Positions 7,982-16,838 of a DNA stretch of 64,000 nucleotides are shown here, piece by piece. This stretch comes from Paraprevotella xylaniphila YIT 11841. Lineage in GTDB: Bacteria; Bacteroidota; Bacteroidia; Bacteroidales; Bacteroidaceae. The translations under genes were made by a program, and so were the position numbers. How positions within the stretch are numbered: the first letter of the stretch is position 1; every line of letters begins with the position of its first letter. The stretch lies in contig NZ_GL883836.1 of assembly GCF_000205165.1 (NCBI RefSeq), forward strand, positions 1 to 64,000. Direction: 5' to 3'. A model generated the notes under the pieces. It ran no database searches. It had not been told where the DNA came from and worked only from the letters and a program-made list of their open reading frames with translations.

Positions 7982-8701
7982 ATGAAAACTATTTTGAAGT
8001 ATTTGTTTTTAGGTTTATTCTGTGCTGTTCCTTTTTCGCTTTCGGCACAAACGGTTTATCCTACGGCCAATCCGGCTGCGCGTTATACGACCGCTACGGG
8101 TGAAGAGTTGGAAGATGCGTCCGAACCCCAGTCGGCTCCGTTAGCGGGGCATTTTACTTCCAATGTGGAAGATTTAGGGGATTATATGGTACGGTATGAG
8201 TGGCGTGTGTATCGCGAAGGGCAGGAGAATGCCCCGATAATAGATCGTTTCGATGAGAATCTGGAGTACACTTTCACCGAAAGCGGTACGTTTTACGTGC
8301 AATTTTATGCCACTTTCGTGCATGGCAACGACACTATCGTGTTCCCCGAAGAGGGAGCGGCAGAACCGTTTGTGGTCTCCATCAGCGAGTCCGTTTTGGA
8401 AATGCCGAACGCTTTCTCTCCCAACGGGGACGGTTACAATGATATATATAAGGTAAAGGAAGGCTATCAGTCCATCGTCAGCTTCAAAGCGGTCATTTTC
8501 AACCGGTGGGGACAAAAATTGTACGCTTGGGATACTTTGGATGGCGGATGGGATGGGAAGTTTCATGGCAAGACCGTCAAAGACGGTGTGTATTTCGTGG
8601 TAGTCAATGCACGTGGAGCCGACGGAAAGGAATATAAGATAAGAAAAGATGTGAATGTGTTGACCGGTTATTCGGGGACGGGCACCAATGGAAATGATTA
8701 A
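7982..8701 (+). CDS. Secreted protein with gliding-motility-type C-terminal (CHU_C) domain
   Basis: A 239-residue protein with a clear signal peptide ending SLSAQ. A middle region (about 30-135) looks like a PKD or Ig-like fold (YMVRYEWRVYREG, FTESGTFYVQFYATF). The C-terminal about 90 residues carry the CHU_C signature MPNAFSPNGDGYNDIY followed by FNRWGQKLYAWD and GVYFVVV. That domain normally acts as a type-B sorting signal for type IX secretion. Whether this genome has that system cannot be judged here. The gene overlaps the proposed uvrA start by 14 bases. Confidence 0.8.
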   Translation: MKTILKYLFLGLFCAVPFSLSAQTVYPTANPAARYTTATGEELEDASEPQSAPLAGHFTSNVEDLGDYMVRYEWRVYREGQENAPIIDRFDENLEYTFTESGTFYVQFYATFVHGNDTIVFPEEGAAEPFVVSISESVLEMPNAFSPNGDGYNDIYKVKEGYQSIVSFKAVIFNRWGQKLYAWDTLDGGWDGKFHGKTVKDGVYFVVVNARGADGKEYKIRKDVNVLTGYSGTGTNGND

Positions 8702-11549
8702 TAGGATGATGGATAACGAAGCAGAAAAAATAGAAGTGTTCGGTGCGCGAGTGCATAATCTGAAGAATGTGGATGTGGAGCTGCCGCGCAACAGTCTGAC
8801 GGTGATTACCGGGTTGAGCGGGAGCGGGAAGTCTTCATTGGCTTTCGATACGATATTCGCCGAAGGGCAGCGTCGCTACATAGAGACATTTTCGGCATAC
8901 GCACGTAACTTTTTGGGTAACTTGGAGCGTCCGGATGTGGACAAGATTACGGGCTTGAGCCCTGTGATTTCCATCGAACAGAAGACGACCAATAAAAATC
9001 CCCGTTCTACCGTAGGGACCACTACCGAAATCTATGATTTCCTGCGTTTGCTGTATGCCCGTGCCGGAGAGGCTTATTCCTATTTGTCGGGCAAGAAGAT
9101 GGTGCGTTACACCGAAGAGCAGGTGATAGATTTGATTATCAGGGATTACGAGAGACGGCGCATCTATCTGTTGGCTCCCGTGGTGCGTAACCGTAAAGGA
9201 CATTACAAAGAACTGTTCGAGACGATACGCCGCAAGGGGTTTTTATATGTGTGCGTGGACGGCGAGATTCGCGAAATATCCCATGGGATGAAGCTCGACC
9301 GTTATAAGAACCACAGCATAGAAATCGTTGTGGATAAGCTTTGCGTACAGCAGAAGGATGACAAACGGTTGCACGCTAGTGTGGCTACGGCCATGCAACA
9401 GGGCGAAGGGCAGCTTATGGTTTATGATGCCGAAACGGAGGCCGTACGTCATTACAGTAAACGTTTGATGTGCCCCGAAACGGGGTTGTCCTACCGTGAC
9501 CCGGCTCCTCATAACTTTTCTTTCAACTCTCCGCAGGGGGCTTGTCCGCGGTGCAAAGGATTGGGCTATGTCAGCCTGATAGACATGGATAAAGTGATTC
9601 CGGACCGTAACCTTTCGGTGTACGAGGGGGCTATCCTGCCTTTGGGGAAGTATAAAAACAGCATGATATTCTGGCAGATAGATGCTTTATTGGAAAAATA
9701 CGACGCTGATGTGAAGACACCGGTCAAGGATTTGCCGGAGGAAGCGTTGAACGAAATATTGAACGGCAGCATGGACCGCGTACGCATCAAGTCTCAGTTG
9801 GTGCACACCTCATCGGATTATTATGTGACCTACGAAGGATTGGTGAAATACATCCAGATGATGCAAGAGAACGAGACTTCGGCTTCGGCACAGAAATGGG
9901 CGGAACAGTTCTCCAAGACGGTGACTTGCCCGGAATGTGGAGGATGCCGTTTGAACAAGGAAGCTTTGCATTTCCGTATGGCAGACAAGAACATTGCGGA
10001 GTTGTCGGCGATGGATATCGGTGAATTGTATGATTGGATGTTGCACGTGGAGGAAAGGCTGACCGACCGGCAGAGAAAGATAGCCCCGGAAATCTTGAAA
10101 GAAATCCGTTCGCGCCTGAAGTTCCTTATGGATGTGGGCTTGGATTATCTGTCCTTGAACCGTTCGTCGGTGTCATTGTCGGGCGGCGAGAGCCAACGTA
10201 TCCGTCTGGCTACGCAGATTGGCTCTCAACTGGTCAATGTCTTGTATATCTTGGACGAACCCAGTATCGGTCTGCACCAACGGGACAACCGCCGCTTGAT
10301 AAACTCGCTGAAGGCTTTGCGTGACACGGGAAACACGGTGGTTGTGGTGGAACATGACGAAGAAATGATGGAGAGTGCAGATTATATCATTGATATGGGA
10401 CCGAAAGCCGGCAGGTTGGGTGGCGAGGTGGTCTTCCAAGGCACGCCGGAAGAGATGTTGAAGCAAGATACGTTGACTTCACGTTATCTGAACCGTACTT
10501 GTTCCATTCAAATCCCCGGGCAGCGCAGGAAGGGCAACGGACACTCTTTGTGGTTGAGGGGCGCACGGGGAAACAACCTGAAAGGTGTGGATGTAGAGTT
10601 TCCTTTGGGTAAGTTGGTTTGCATTACGGGAGTGTCCGGAAGCGGAAAGTCCACGTTGATTAACGATACTTTGCAGCCCATCCTTTCGCAACATTTCTAC
10701 CGTTCATTGCGTGACCCTTTGCCTTACGACAAAGTTGAAGGTTTGGAATTCGTGGACAAGGTGGTCAGTGTGGACCAGTCGCCCATCGGGCGTTTGCCGC
10801 GTTCCAATCCGGCTACCTATACCGGGGTGTTCAACGATATCCGTGCGCTTTTCGTCAGCCTTCCCGAGGCGAAGATACGAGGTTATAAACCGGGACGTTT
10901 CTCTTTCAACGTGAAGGGGGGACGTTGCGAAGCATGCGGTGGAAACGGATATAAGACCATTGAGATGAATTTCCTTCCAGACGTGTACGTTCCGTGCGAG
11001 GTATGTCACGGAAAGCGTTACAACCGTGAGACGCTGGAAGTTCGTTTTAAAGGCAAATCCATAGCCGACGTTTTGGATATGACGATTAACCGTGCAGTGG
11101 AGTTCTTCGAGAATCAGCCGGTGATTCTGAATAAAATCAAAGTTTTGCAGGATGTGGGCTTAGGATACATCAAACTGGGACAGCCCTCTACCACGTTATC
11201 GGGTGGCGAAAGCCAACGCATCAAGTTGGCCACGGAGCTGTCCAAGCGCGACACGGGGCAAACCATATATATATTGGACGAGCCGACCACCGGTTTGCAT
11301 TTTGAAGACATACGCGTGTTGCTCGGCGTGCTGAACCGTCTGGTGGACAAAGGCAACACCGTGATGGTCATCGAGCACAATTTGGATGTCATCAAGTCGG
11401 CAGACTTCCTCATCGATATGGGACCGGACGGCGGCCGTGGTGGCGGCGAGCTTTTGTTCGAGGGTACGCCCGAGGATTTGGTGCGTTATGGGAAAGGTTA
11501 TACAGCCGCATATTTGAAGGAGGTACTTTATGGCAAAGCAAAAGGTTAA
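8688..11549 (+). CDS. uvrA: UvrABC system protein A
   Basis: UvrA is the dimeric ABC ATPase that scans DNA for lesions and delivers UvrB. The 953-residue protein has two ATP-binding cassettes: Walker A GLSGSGKSS (42-50) and GVSGSGKST in the second half. Two LSGGESQR signatures and two LDEPxxGLH Walker B motifs are present. The C-terminal zinc module is intact (CEACGG ... CEVCHG). The first zinc site shows Cys262, Cys286 and Cys289 but Thr at 265, so only three of four cysteines are present. Alternative starts at 8694, 8706 and 8709 are possible; the conserved part begins at IEVFGARVHNL. The gene overlaps the upstream CHU_C gene and the downstream ybaK-like gene. Confidence 0.97.
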   Translation: MEMINRMMDNEAEKIEVFGARVHNLKNVDVELPRNSLTVITGLSGSGKSSLAFDTIFAEGQRRYIETFSAYARNFLGNLERPDVDKITGLSPVISIEQKTTNKNPRSTVGTTTEIYDFLRLLYARAGEAYSYLSGKKMVRYTEEQVIDLIIRDYERRRIYLLAPVVRNRKGHYKELFETIRRKGFLYVCVDGEIREISHGMKLDRYKNHSIEIVVDKLCVQQKDDKRLHASVATAMQQGEGQLMVYDAETEAVRHYSKRLMCPETGLSYRDPAPHNFSFNSPQGACPRCKGLGYVSLIDMDKVIPDRNLSVYEGAILPLGKYKNSMIFWQIDALLEKYDADVKTPVKDLPEEALNEILNGSMDRVRIKSQLVHTSSDYYVTYEGLVKYIQMMQENETSASAQKWAEQFSKTVTCPECGGCRLNKEALHFRMADKNIAELSAMDIGELYDWMLHVEERLTDRQRKIAPEILKEIRSRLKFLMDVGLDYLSLNRSSVSLSGGESQRIRLATQIGSQLVNVLYILDEPSIGLHQRDNRRLINSLKALRDTGNTVVVVEHDEEMMESADYIIDMGPKAGRLGGEVVFQGTPEEMLKQDTLTSRYLNRTCSIQIPGQRRKGNGHSLWLRGARGNNLKGVDVEFPLGKLVCITGVSGSGKSTLINDTLQPILSQHFYRSLRDPLPYDKVEGLEFVDKVVSVDQSPIGRLPRSNPATYTGVFNDIRALFVSLPEAKIRGYKPGRFSFNVKGGRCEACGGNGYKTIEMNFLPDVYVPCEVCHGKRYNRETLEVRFKGKSIADVLDMTINRAVEFFENQPVILNKIKVLQDVGLGYIKLGQPSTTLSGGESQRIKLATELSKRDTGQTIYILDEPTTGLHFEDIRVLLGVLNRLVDKGNTVMVIEHNLDVIKSADFLIDMGPDGGRGGGELLFEGTPEDLVRYGKGYTAAYLKEVLYGKAKG

Positions 11550-12018
11550 CAAGACCAATGTGGCACGCTTGTTGGACAAGGCCAAGGTCGCATACGAATT
11601 GATTCCATACGAGGTGGACGAATCGGATTTGAGTGCCGTGCACGTGGCCGCCCAGTTGGGCGAAGATGTGGAACGGGTGTTCAAGACCATCGTGCTGCAT
11701 GGCGACAAGACCGGTTATTTTGTTTGCGTAGTACCCGGAGAACATGAGATAGACCTGAAAAAAGCGGCCCGTGTGAGCGGCAATAAGAAATGCGAACTGC
11801 TGCCGATGAAGGAACTTTTGCCTACGACCGGTTATATCCGTGGCGGATGTTCCCCGATAGGGATGAAGAAACATTTTCCTACCTACGTACACGGGACGGC
11901 GGCACAGTACGGTTATATTTACGTCAGTGCCGGGCAGCGCGGTTTGCAGGTCAAGTTATCGCCCCGGGATTTGTTGCATGAGGCAAGGGCGGAATATGCC
12001 GATTTGGTTGCGTTGTGA
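11530..12018 (+). CDS. ybaK: YbaK/EbsC-family aminoacyl-tRNA deacylase
   Basis: A 162-residue cytoplasmic protein of the YbaK branch, which hydrolyses mischarged Cys-tRNA(Pro). Features are KTNVARLLDKAKVAYEL at the start, the conserved lysine in VFKTIVL (about 54-60), CVVPGEHEIDLKKAARV, and the glycine-rich GYIRGGCSPIGMKK loop. It overlaps the end of uvrA by 20 bases, indicating co-transcription. Its stop is six bases from the convergent DUF4249 stop, with no visible terminator between them. Confidence 0.88.
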   Translation: MAKQKVNKTNVARLLDKAKVAYELIPYEVDESDLSAVHVAAQLGEDVERVFKTIVLHGDKTGYFVCVVPGEHEIDLKKAARVSGNKKCELLPMKELLPTTGYIRGGCSPIGMKKHFPTYVHGTAAQYGYIYVSAGQRGLQVKLSPRDLLHEARAEYADLVAL

Positions 12019-12024
12019 TTGTAG

Positions 12025-12873
12025 TCAGCGGATGCTCACGGAAAGGGTGCTGGCTCCGTATCCGCACCAATAGCCTTTTCCACCTCGGATATTGGATTCC
12101 AAGTCGTTCGTGTAAGGGAAGAACATGTTGGAAGACAGGTGGTTCAGGTTGGAGTAACTTTTCCAGAATTCGTAAGAGGCTTGGTCTATATGGCAGAGTT
12201 TGACTTGCACCAAGTCACCCTTTTTGAAATAGGCGGATGCGTTCCTGTCGGCTTCCGTATAGACGGAGGTCCCGCAGTACACGTCGGCTGCCACGTGCGT
12301 GGGGATGACTTCATTCGAGAATACTCCCATGAAAGACAAGAGGAAAGCCTTGTCTTTTTCGTGCCTTTTGCTGAACAGTCCGTAGTAGTTCCTTTCGTCG
12401 GGATTGTCTTCAAAAAAAGCTTTTATATAGAATAAGGTGTCGCTTTCGCTGCGGACGACATGCAGGGAGTCCAGTTCGATGGGATGGGGGATGGTCGTGA
12501 CGGCCGTGGCTTTTTGTCCCCGGTACTCGGCAGTCAGCGTGTAGGTTTTTCCGGCCTGTCCGGTCATTTTGAATGTCGTGTACTTATAGGGTGGAAAGAA
12601 GTCATTGTCATATCCTCCGGTCAGCACCACGCTGTCGGTCCCGTCAGAGATGGTTACTTTCCCCCAACGTACGATGTAGTTCTCGATATTCTGCATACCG
12701 GCATCTATGGCATGGGTTTCGCCCAACAAGACCACGGGGTATCCACCGTCCTCAATCCATCCCTCTACGACTAATTGCGTTTGGAGTTCCGCGTCTTCTT
12801 CCTCCATGCAGGCCGTAAGTGTGGCACATGCCATAAGTATCAGGCCGAGTGTGTATATGCAATATGGTTTCAT
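12025..12873 (-). CDS. DUF4249 lipoprotein, partner of a TonB-dependent receptor
   Basis: A 282-residue lipoprotein; the signal ends LTAC with lipid Cys22, followed by MEEED. The mature N-terminus (TQLVVEGWIEDGGYPVVLLG) and GQAGKTYTLTAEYRGQKATA are typical of DUF4249. Such proteins are commonly encoded next to a TonB-dependent receptor, as here: the receptor gene ends three bases upstream. An accessory role at the outer membrane is inferred. The acidic residues after the lipid Cys resemble the surface-export signal of Bacteroidetes lipoproteins. Confidence 0.8.
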   Translation of the reverse strand: MKPYCIYTLGLILMACATLTACMEEEDAELQTQLVVEGWIEDGGYPVVLLGETHAIDAGMQNIENYIVRWGKVTISDGTDSVVLTGGYDNDFFPPYKYTTFKMTGQAGKTYTLTAEYRGQKATAVTTIPHPIELDSLHVVRSESDTLFYIKAFFEDNPDERNYYGLFSKRHEKDKAFLLSFMGVFSNEVIPTHVAADVYCGTSVYTEADRNASAYFKKGDLVQVKLCHIDQASYEFWKSYSNLNHLSSNMFFPYTNDLESNIRGGKGYWCGYGASTLSVSIR

Positions 12874-12876
12874 GGC

Positions 12877-14904
12877 TCAGAATTTTAAAGTATAACCGAT
12901 GGAAGGCAACATGCGGCAAAGGGAATACACATGTTTGTAGCCGAAGTTCTCTTCCTGAAAGCCCAGGAAACTGAACAGTACATTGCGCCGGGCATATAAG
13001 TTGTAAATGGAGAGGTTCAGGCTTTGCTCCCTGTGTCCACGAGGAGAGAAGCGATAGGTCAGGGCGATGTCCATGCGGTGGGTGGACGGCAGGTTGGCGC
13101 CGTTGTACTTTCCGTATTCGCTCACTATGTTGTTGTTGATGACGTACACGCTTTTGGCTTTGGTGTAGGGCGTGCCACTGGCGTATACGAAATCTCCTCC
13201 TAAGCTCCAGTGCCGGTTGAACCGGTAGTTGGCTACTACGGACAAGTCGTGGAGGCGGTCGAAAGTCGAGTTGAACCATTCTGTCGGACTAAGTTCGGGA
13301 AAACGGCGCCGGCTGCTCCCTATGGCATAACTGACCCAACCGGAGAGTTTGCCTCTGTTCTTTTTCAGCATGAGATTCAGACCATAGTTATAGCCTTTCC
13401 CATGTATCATATTGTTTTCTATGTGGTAGACCTGCGTGAAGAAATCCAATATGGAACCTGAATATTCGTGCTGATGGCTCAGCTTCTTATAGTAAACTTC
13501 CGCACTGATTTCCATCATTCCTTTTTGTGACCGGAAATAATAACCTAAGGCGATGGAATGAGCCTGTTGGGGGCATACGGAAGGAGACGAAGAGGTCCAA
13601 TAGTCTACGGGCAACCCACCGTTGGAGACGGACATCTGATGAAGGTATTGATGGTACAGGCCGTAATGTACAGACAAAGTATGGGAGGACGAGGGATGGT
13701 AGTTCAGGGTGATGCGCGGGTCTGGCGAAATGAAGCTGCGGCCATGGCTGTGGTAGGATGACAATCTCAATCCTCCGAGTACCGACCAGGAGGGGTGGAT
13801 GGAAATGTCGGCCTGAAGGTAGGCATTGGCTTCGTGGGCATCTTCGAGGAATTTGGGTGTTTCGTTTTCGATGAACGAACCGGAGACTTCGAACTGCATG
13901 GGACGGAAATGGTAATAGTTGTATTCCACACCTCCGTTCCATTGAAGGTTGCCCCGTGTCCATTCCAAACGGGCGGCGTAACCGGCTTGCGTGATGCCGG
14001 AGGACAGGTTGAGGGATACGGAACTGATGCCCATATCCAACGTGTTGCGGTAGCGGCTGAAGGTGGCGTTTTGTTGGAGGATGAACCGGGATGAATGGTG
14101 TTGCCAGTGCAATGCGGCAGCTGTGTTCTGCCAATTCAGCTTGTTTTCGTCTGCAAAGTCTTCCTGCAACAGGTTCATGCGGTCCTGACCATGATATAAG
14201 CTAAGGCGTATTTTATCATGTGCTCCGGCTTGTTGCACAAAAGTCAGGTTATAGTCTTGCAGGCCATAGCGGAGTTTCATTTCGTCTATTTCCAACAGGT
14301 TGCCATAGAGCAGGTTCAGGTAGCTTCCGCGTCCGGATAAGTAGAGCGTGGAATGCTCACCAACAGGGAGCGTCAGCGTACCTTCGCTCTCCATGAAACT
14401 GACGGTGGCGTCAAGGTGGACTTTATGGGCTATGGAATCGGTAGGATAGAAAGAAACTTCTCCGCCCAAACGGTTGGAGAAAGCGGCATCGTGACGGTTT
14501 TTGACCAATGACATGCCGCGGAAGTGAGAGGCGTTGAATACGGAAAACAGGCCTAACAGGTGGGAAGCGTTGAATATCGGTGTCCCGTCCATGTTCAATA
14601 TGCTTTGGGAAGCCGCACATCCCTGTATGTGGATGCCGGAGGTATAGTCGTTATTGGTGGCTACTCCCGGAAGAAGTTGCAAGCTGCGTAAGGGGTCTGC
14701 ACTGCCCAATACATGAGGCATGTCTGCTAGCGATTCCATGTTCCAATACAGGCGGCCGTTCCGGTCATCCGACAACGTGCGGGGGCTGTAAGCTTTCACC
14801 TCCACTTCTTCCATCCGTTCGCTTTGCAGGCTGTCTGCGAGCGAGGCACGTAGATTTTGGTGGAACCAAACGAGCAGGAACAAAATGCTTATGGTTTTGT
14901 ACAT
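12877..14904 (-). CDS. TonB-dependent outer-membrane receptor
   Basis: A 675-residue receptor with a signal peptide and a short mature N-terminus containing MEEVEVKAYS. A plug domain covers about 40-165 (GSADPLRSLQLLPGVATNNDY, HIQGCAASQSILNMDGTPIF). A beta-barrel follows to the C-terminal Phe. It lacks the carboxypeptidase-regulatory-like domain found in many Bacteroidetes receptors and is much shorter than SusC proteins. The substrate is unknown. It forms a two-gene unit with the DUF4249 lipoprotein. Confidence 0.87.
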   Translation of the reverse strand: MYKTISILFLLVWFHQNLRASLADSLQSERMEEVEVKAYSPRTLSDDRNGRLYWNMESLADMPHVLGSADPLRSLQLLPGVATNNDYTSGIHIQGCAASQSILNMDGTPIFNASHLLGLFSVFNASHFRGMSLVKNRHDAAFSNRLGGEVSFYPTDSIAHKVHLDATVSFMESEGTLTLPVGEHSTLYLSGRGSYLNLLYGNLLEIDEMKLRYGLQDYNLTFVQQAGAHDKIRLSLYHGQDRMNLLQEDFADENKLNWQNTAAALHWQHHSSRFILQQNATFSRYRNTLDMGISSVSLNLSSGITQAGYAARLEWTRGNLQWNGGVEYNYYHFRPMQFEVSGSFIENETPKFLEDAHEANAYLQADISIHPSWSVLGGLRLSSYHSHGRSFISPDPRITLNYHPSSSHTLSVHYGLYHQYLHQMSVSNGGLPVDYWTSSSPSVCPQQAHSIALGYYFRSQKGMMEISAEVYYKKLSHQHEYSGSILDFFTQVYHIENNMIHGKGYNYGLNLMLKKNRGKLSGWVSYAIGSSRRRFPELSPTEWFNSTFDRLHDLSVVANYRFNRHWSLGGDFVYASGTPYTKAKSVYVINNNIVSEYGKYNGANLPSTHRMDIALTYRFSPRGHREQSLNLSIYNLYARRNVLFSFLGFQEENFGYKHVYSLCRMLPSIGYTLKF

Positions 14905-15000
14905 GTTGGTATGCCGGACACACGTGAAAGCAGGCCGACAACGGATTCCGACGAAGTGGAAACGCGAGCCAGCCTGCCATGGTCAAACTAAAAAAGTATA

Positions 15001-16338
15001 TTATAAATTCTCGAAGCGTCCGAACAATTCTTCATACACGGCAATCAGGGATTGGAAACGTGCAACCGTGAAGTACTCTCCAAACGTGTAAGTCGTGCCA
15101 TTCTCGAAGTTCAATACCGGTTCGGCCGACCATTCACCGGAATAATAGTAGCCTCCGGGATATGAATAATCGTAATGGACGGTTTGCCATGTCAGAGGTA
15201 CGGAATAGGTACTGTTCTTGAAGAACATCGCAGCTTGTACGTATTGGTTGGCGGCATCGACAGCCCTTTGTGCCTTTACGCGGGCAGCCTCTTTCAAGCT
15301 TTCCAATGAGCCTACCGTGTCACCTTGGTAGTAATAATAATACCCATCGTAGTCGAAGGCGTCTACCAGTCCGTTGTTGTTGTCGGCAGTGATGTTCAAG
15401 CTTATGTCGTCCATGATGTTGCAACCCAAGATTCCGTTTTTCAAGTTGGCGTTTCCGTCGAAATATCCGGATTCGATCAAATCGATGTCAGCCAAATTAC
15501 GCCCGTTCACGCTGCACGACATGGTAATCAGGCGTTCGTTTCCGCTGTAAAGTTCCGATTTCACGGCCGCCTCGCTGTTATTGTCGAGCAAAGAATGGGT
15601 GACTTTATAACCGGCATTGGTGGCCTCGAACGTTGCATTTGCGGAATATTGTTTGCCGGCATAGTCGCAGGCTTCCGTGTTGACGGTAAGCTGGATCATA
15701 AGCTCTCCATTGAGTTTTATGGTTCCGGTTATGGTAGCCGGAATCTTAATGGTTTCAGAATATACATATCCGGTAGAATCCTTACGTGCGAACTCGAACT
15801 CTTGGCCGCTACCTTTCAGTTCAGCCACACAGTCCTTGCCTTCGTATTTGAACATATAGATGGCCGAATTGTTCATCGAAGCGTCCGAAATCTGATCCCA
15901 TTCTTCCGTGGTCTCGTTCCATTGCCATTTGCCATGGAGCTGGCTGATTTCGTACACGTCGCCGATAGCTCGCTTGGAGGCTAATGCGGCAATATCGTCT
16001 TGTGCGCTAAGGCGCATGGTGCGCATGAGGCTTCTCCAACCGTAATCCGGATGGTTCGGGTAGTCGGGTAGTATGACCTCGTCATCCTCGTTGAAGAACG
16101 TGTTCTCGCAATATTCCAACAGCGAGATGGTCGGTTTGAGGCGTTCCACGTCAATCTTTGCCGCCAATGCCTTGCCCACACGGTCTATCTCTTCTTGTGC
16201 CTGCTCTACGGTCGTGACGGGGACGTTTCCATTTCCACCACCGCCGTCGCCCGGGCCACCGTTGTCATCGTCGCTGCAAGCTGTTGTCATACACAACACC
16301 GCGCCTAAAAATAAAGAATAGAATAGTCTTTTTCTCAT
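15001..16338 (-). CDS. Hypothetical surface lipoprotein with Gly-rich tether
   Basis: I do not recognise the family. The 445-residue product has a lipoprotein signal ending TTAC (Cys21). Next come SDDDNGG and a glycine-rich stretch to about residue 37. SDDD directly after the lipid Cys resembles the lipoprotein export signal described for Bacteroides, so exposure on the cell surface is likely. The body is a mix of helices (40-65) and beta-rich segments (130-330) with a tyrosine-rich stretch near 335-345 and another near 395-405 (YSYPGGYYYSG). It lies 96 bases upstream of the TonB receptor on the same strand; whether they share a transcript is open. Confidence 0.65.
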   Translation of the reverse strand: MRKRLFYSLFLGAVLCMTTACSDDDNGGPGDGGGGNGNVPVTTVEQAQEEIDRVGKALAAKIDVERLKPTISLLEYCENTFFNEDDEVILPDYPNHPDYGWRSLMRTMRLSAQDDIAALASKRAIGDVYEISQLHGKWQWNETTEEWDQISDASMNNSAIYMFKYEGKDCVAELKGSGQEFEFARKDSTGYVYSETIKIPATITGTIKLNGELMIQLTVNTEACDYAGKQYSANATFEATNAGYKVTHSLLDNNSEAAVKSELYSGNERLITMSCSVNGRNLADIDLIESGYFDGNANLKNGILGCNIMDDISLNITADNNNGLVDAFDYDGYYYYYQGDTVGSLESLKEAARVKAQRAVDAANQYVQAAMFFKNSTYSVPLTWQTVHYDYSYPGGYYYSGEWSAEPVLNFENGTTYTFGEYFTVARFQSLIAVYEELFGRFENL

Positions 16339-16437
16339 TGTTTAGTTGGTTTAAGTGGGAAGTTAACGGTTTTTCTCGCATGCGTACGGGAATGCTTCCC
16401 TTCATTTCCTTGTGCATGGATGTGTTAATTTCATTTA

Positions 16438-16445
16438 CAAATATA
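16438..16445 (-). promoter_or_regulatory. -7 box upstream of the 16338 lipoprotein gene
   Basis: The minus strand reads TATATTTG, matching TAnnTTTG. It would give a leader of roughly 95 bases. No clear TTTG at the -33 distance. Confidence 0.4.
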
Positions 16446-16594
16446 GTGGTTTTAATAAAAGGAGAAATGTATTTACTTGAATTTATATTATATTAACATA
16501 TTGGTGCGGCTCTGAAATACACTCTTTGAATTTCTTTTCTTTTACAACGTGGTAAGAGGGTTAGGACATTGGTGCACGGTTCTGCGCCAAACGG

Positions 16595-16682
16595 TTTTTC
16601 AGTCTCAGCCGATTGATTTTTCAATCACAGCCAATCGAATTTTCATTCTGCGGAGATTGATTTTTATTTTGCAAGTAATTGG
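16595..16682. repeat. 22-bp imperfect tandem repeat, 3-4 copies
   Basis: Units start at 16595, 16617 and 16639, each 22 bases long. Each opens with an (A/T)TTTTC tract and ends with a GATTGA or AATCGA sequence; a fourth degenerate unit (16661-16682) keeps only the T tract. The exact 22-base period places T tracts about two helical turns apart. Within the array GATTGA and TCAATC form a small inverted repeat (16611-16626). The array lies about 250 bases upstream of the lipoprotein gene and downstream of the MFS gene's terminator. Confidence 0.6.
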
Positions 16683-16772
16683 AATATAATTGTTTATGAT
16701 GTATGGTTTGTCGAATGGATGGGACTTTTATATCCTATTCTTGAGAGGAATAAAACCGGACAAACAGAAGTG

Positions 16773-16822
16773 AAAAAACAAAAGCCGGTATTTTTCGGCG
16801 AACCTCCAAATACCGGCTTTTT
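16773..16822 (-). terminator. Terminator of the S9 peptidase-MFS operon
   Basis: On the minus strand AAAAAGCCGGTATTT pairs with AAATACCGGCTTTT around a 14-base loop and is followed by TGTTTTTTC. It starts 17 bases after the MFS stop codon. Confidence 0.85.
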
Positions 16823-16838
16823 CCTGTTCCGAAAAGAT

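Noticed and set aside
16595-16682. CRISPR-like array
   Set aside because: The repeats are contiguous 22-base units without spacers and diverge from each other; no cas genes are in the window.
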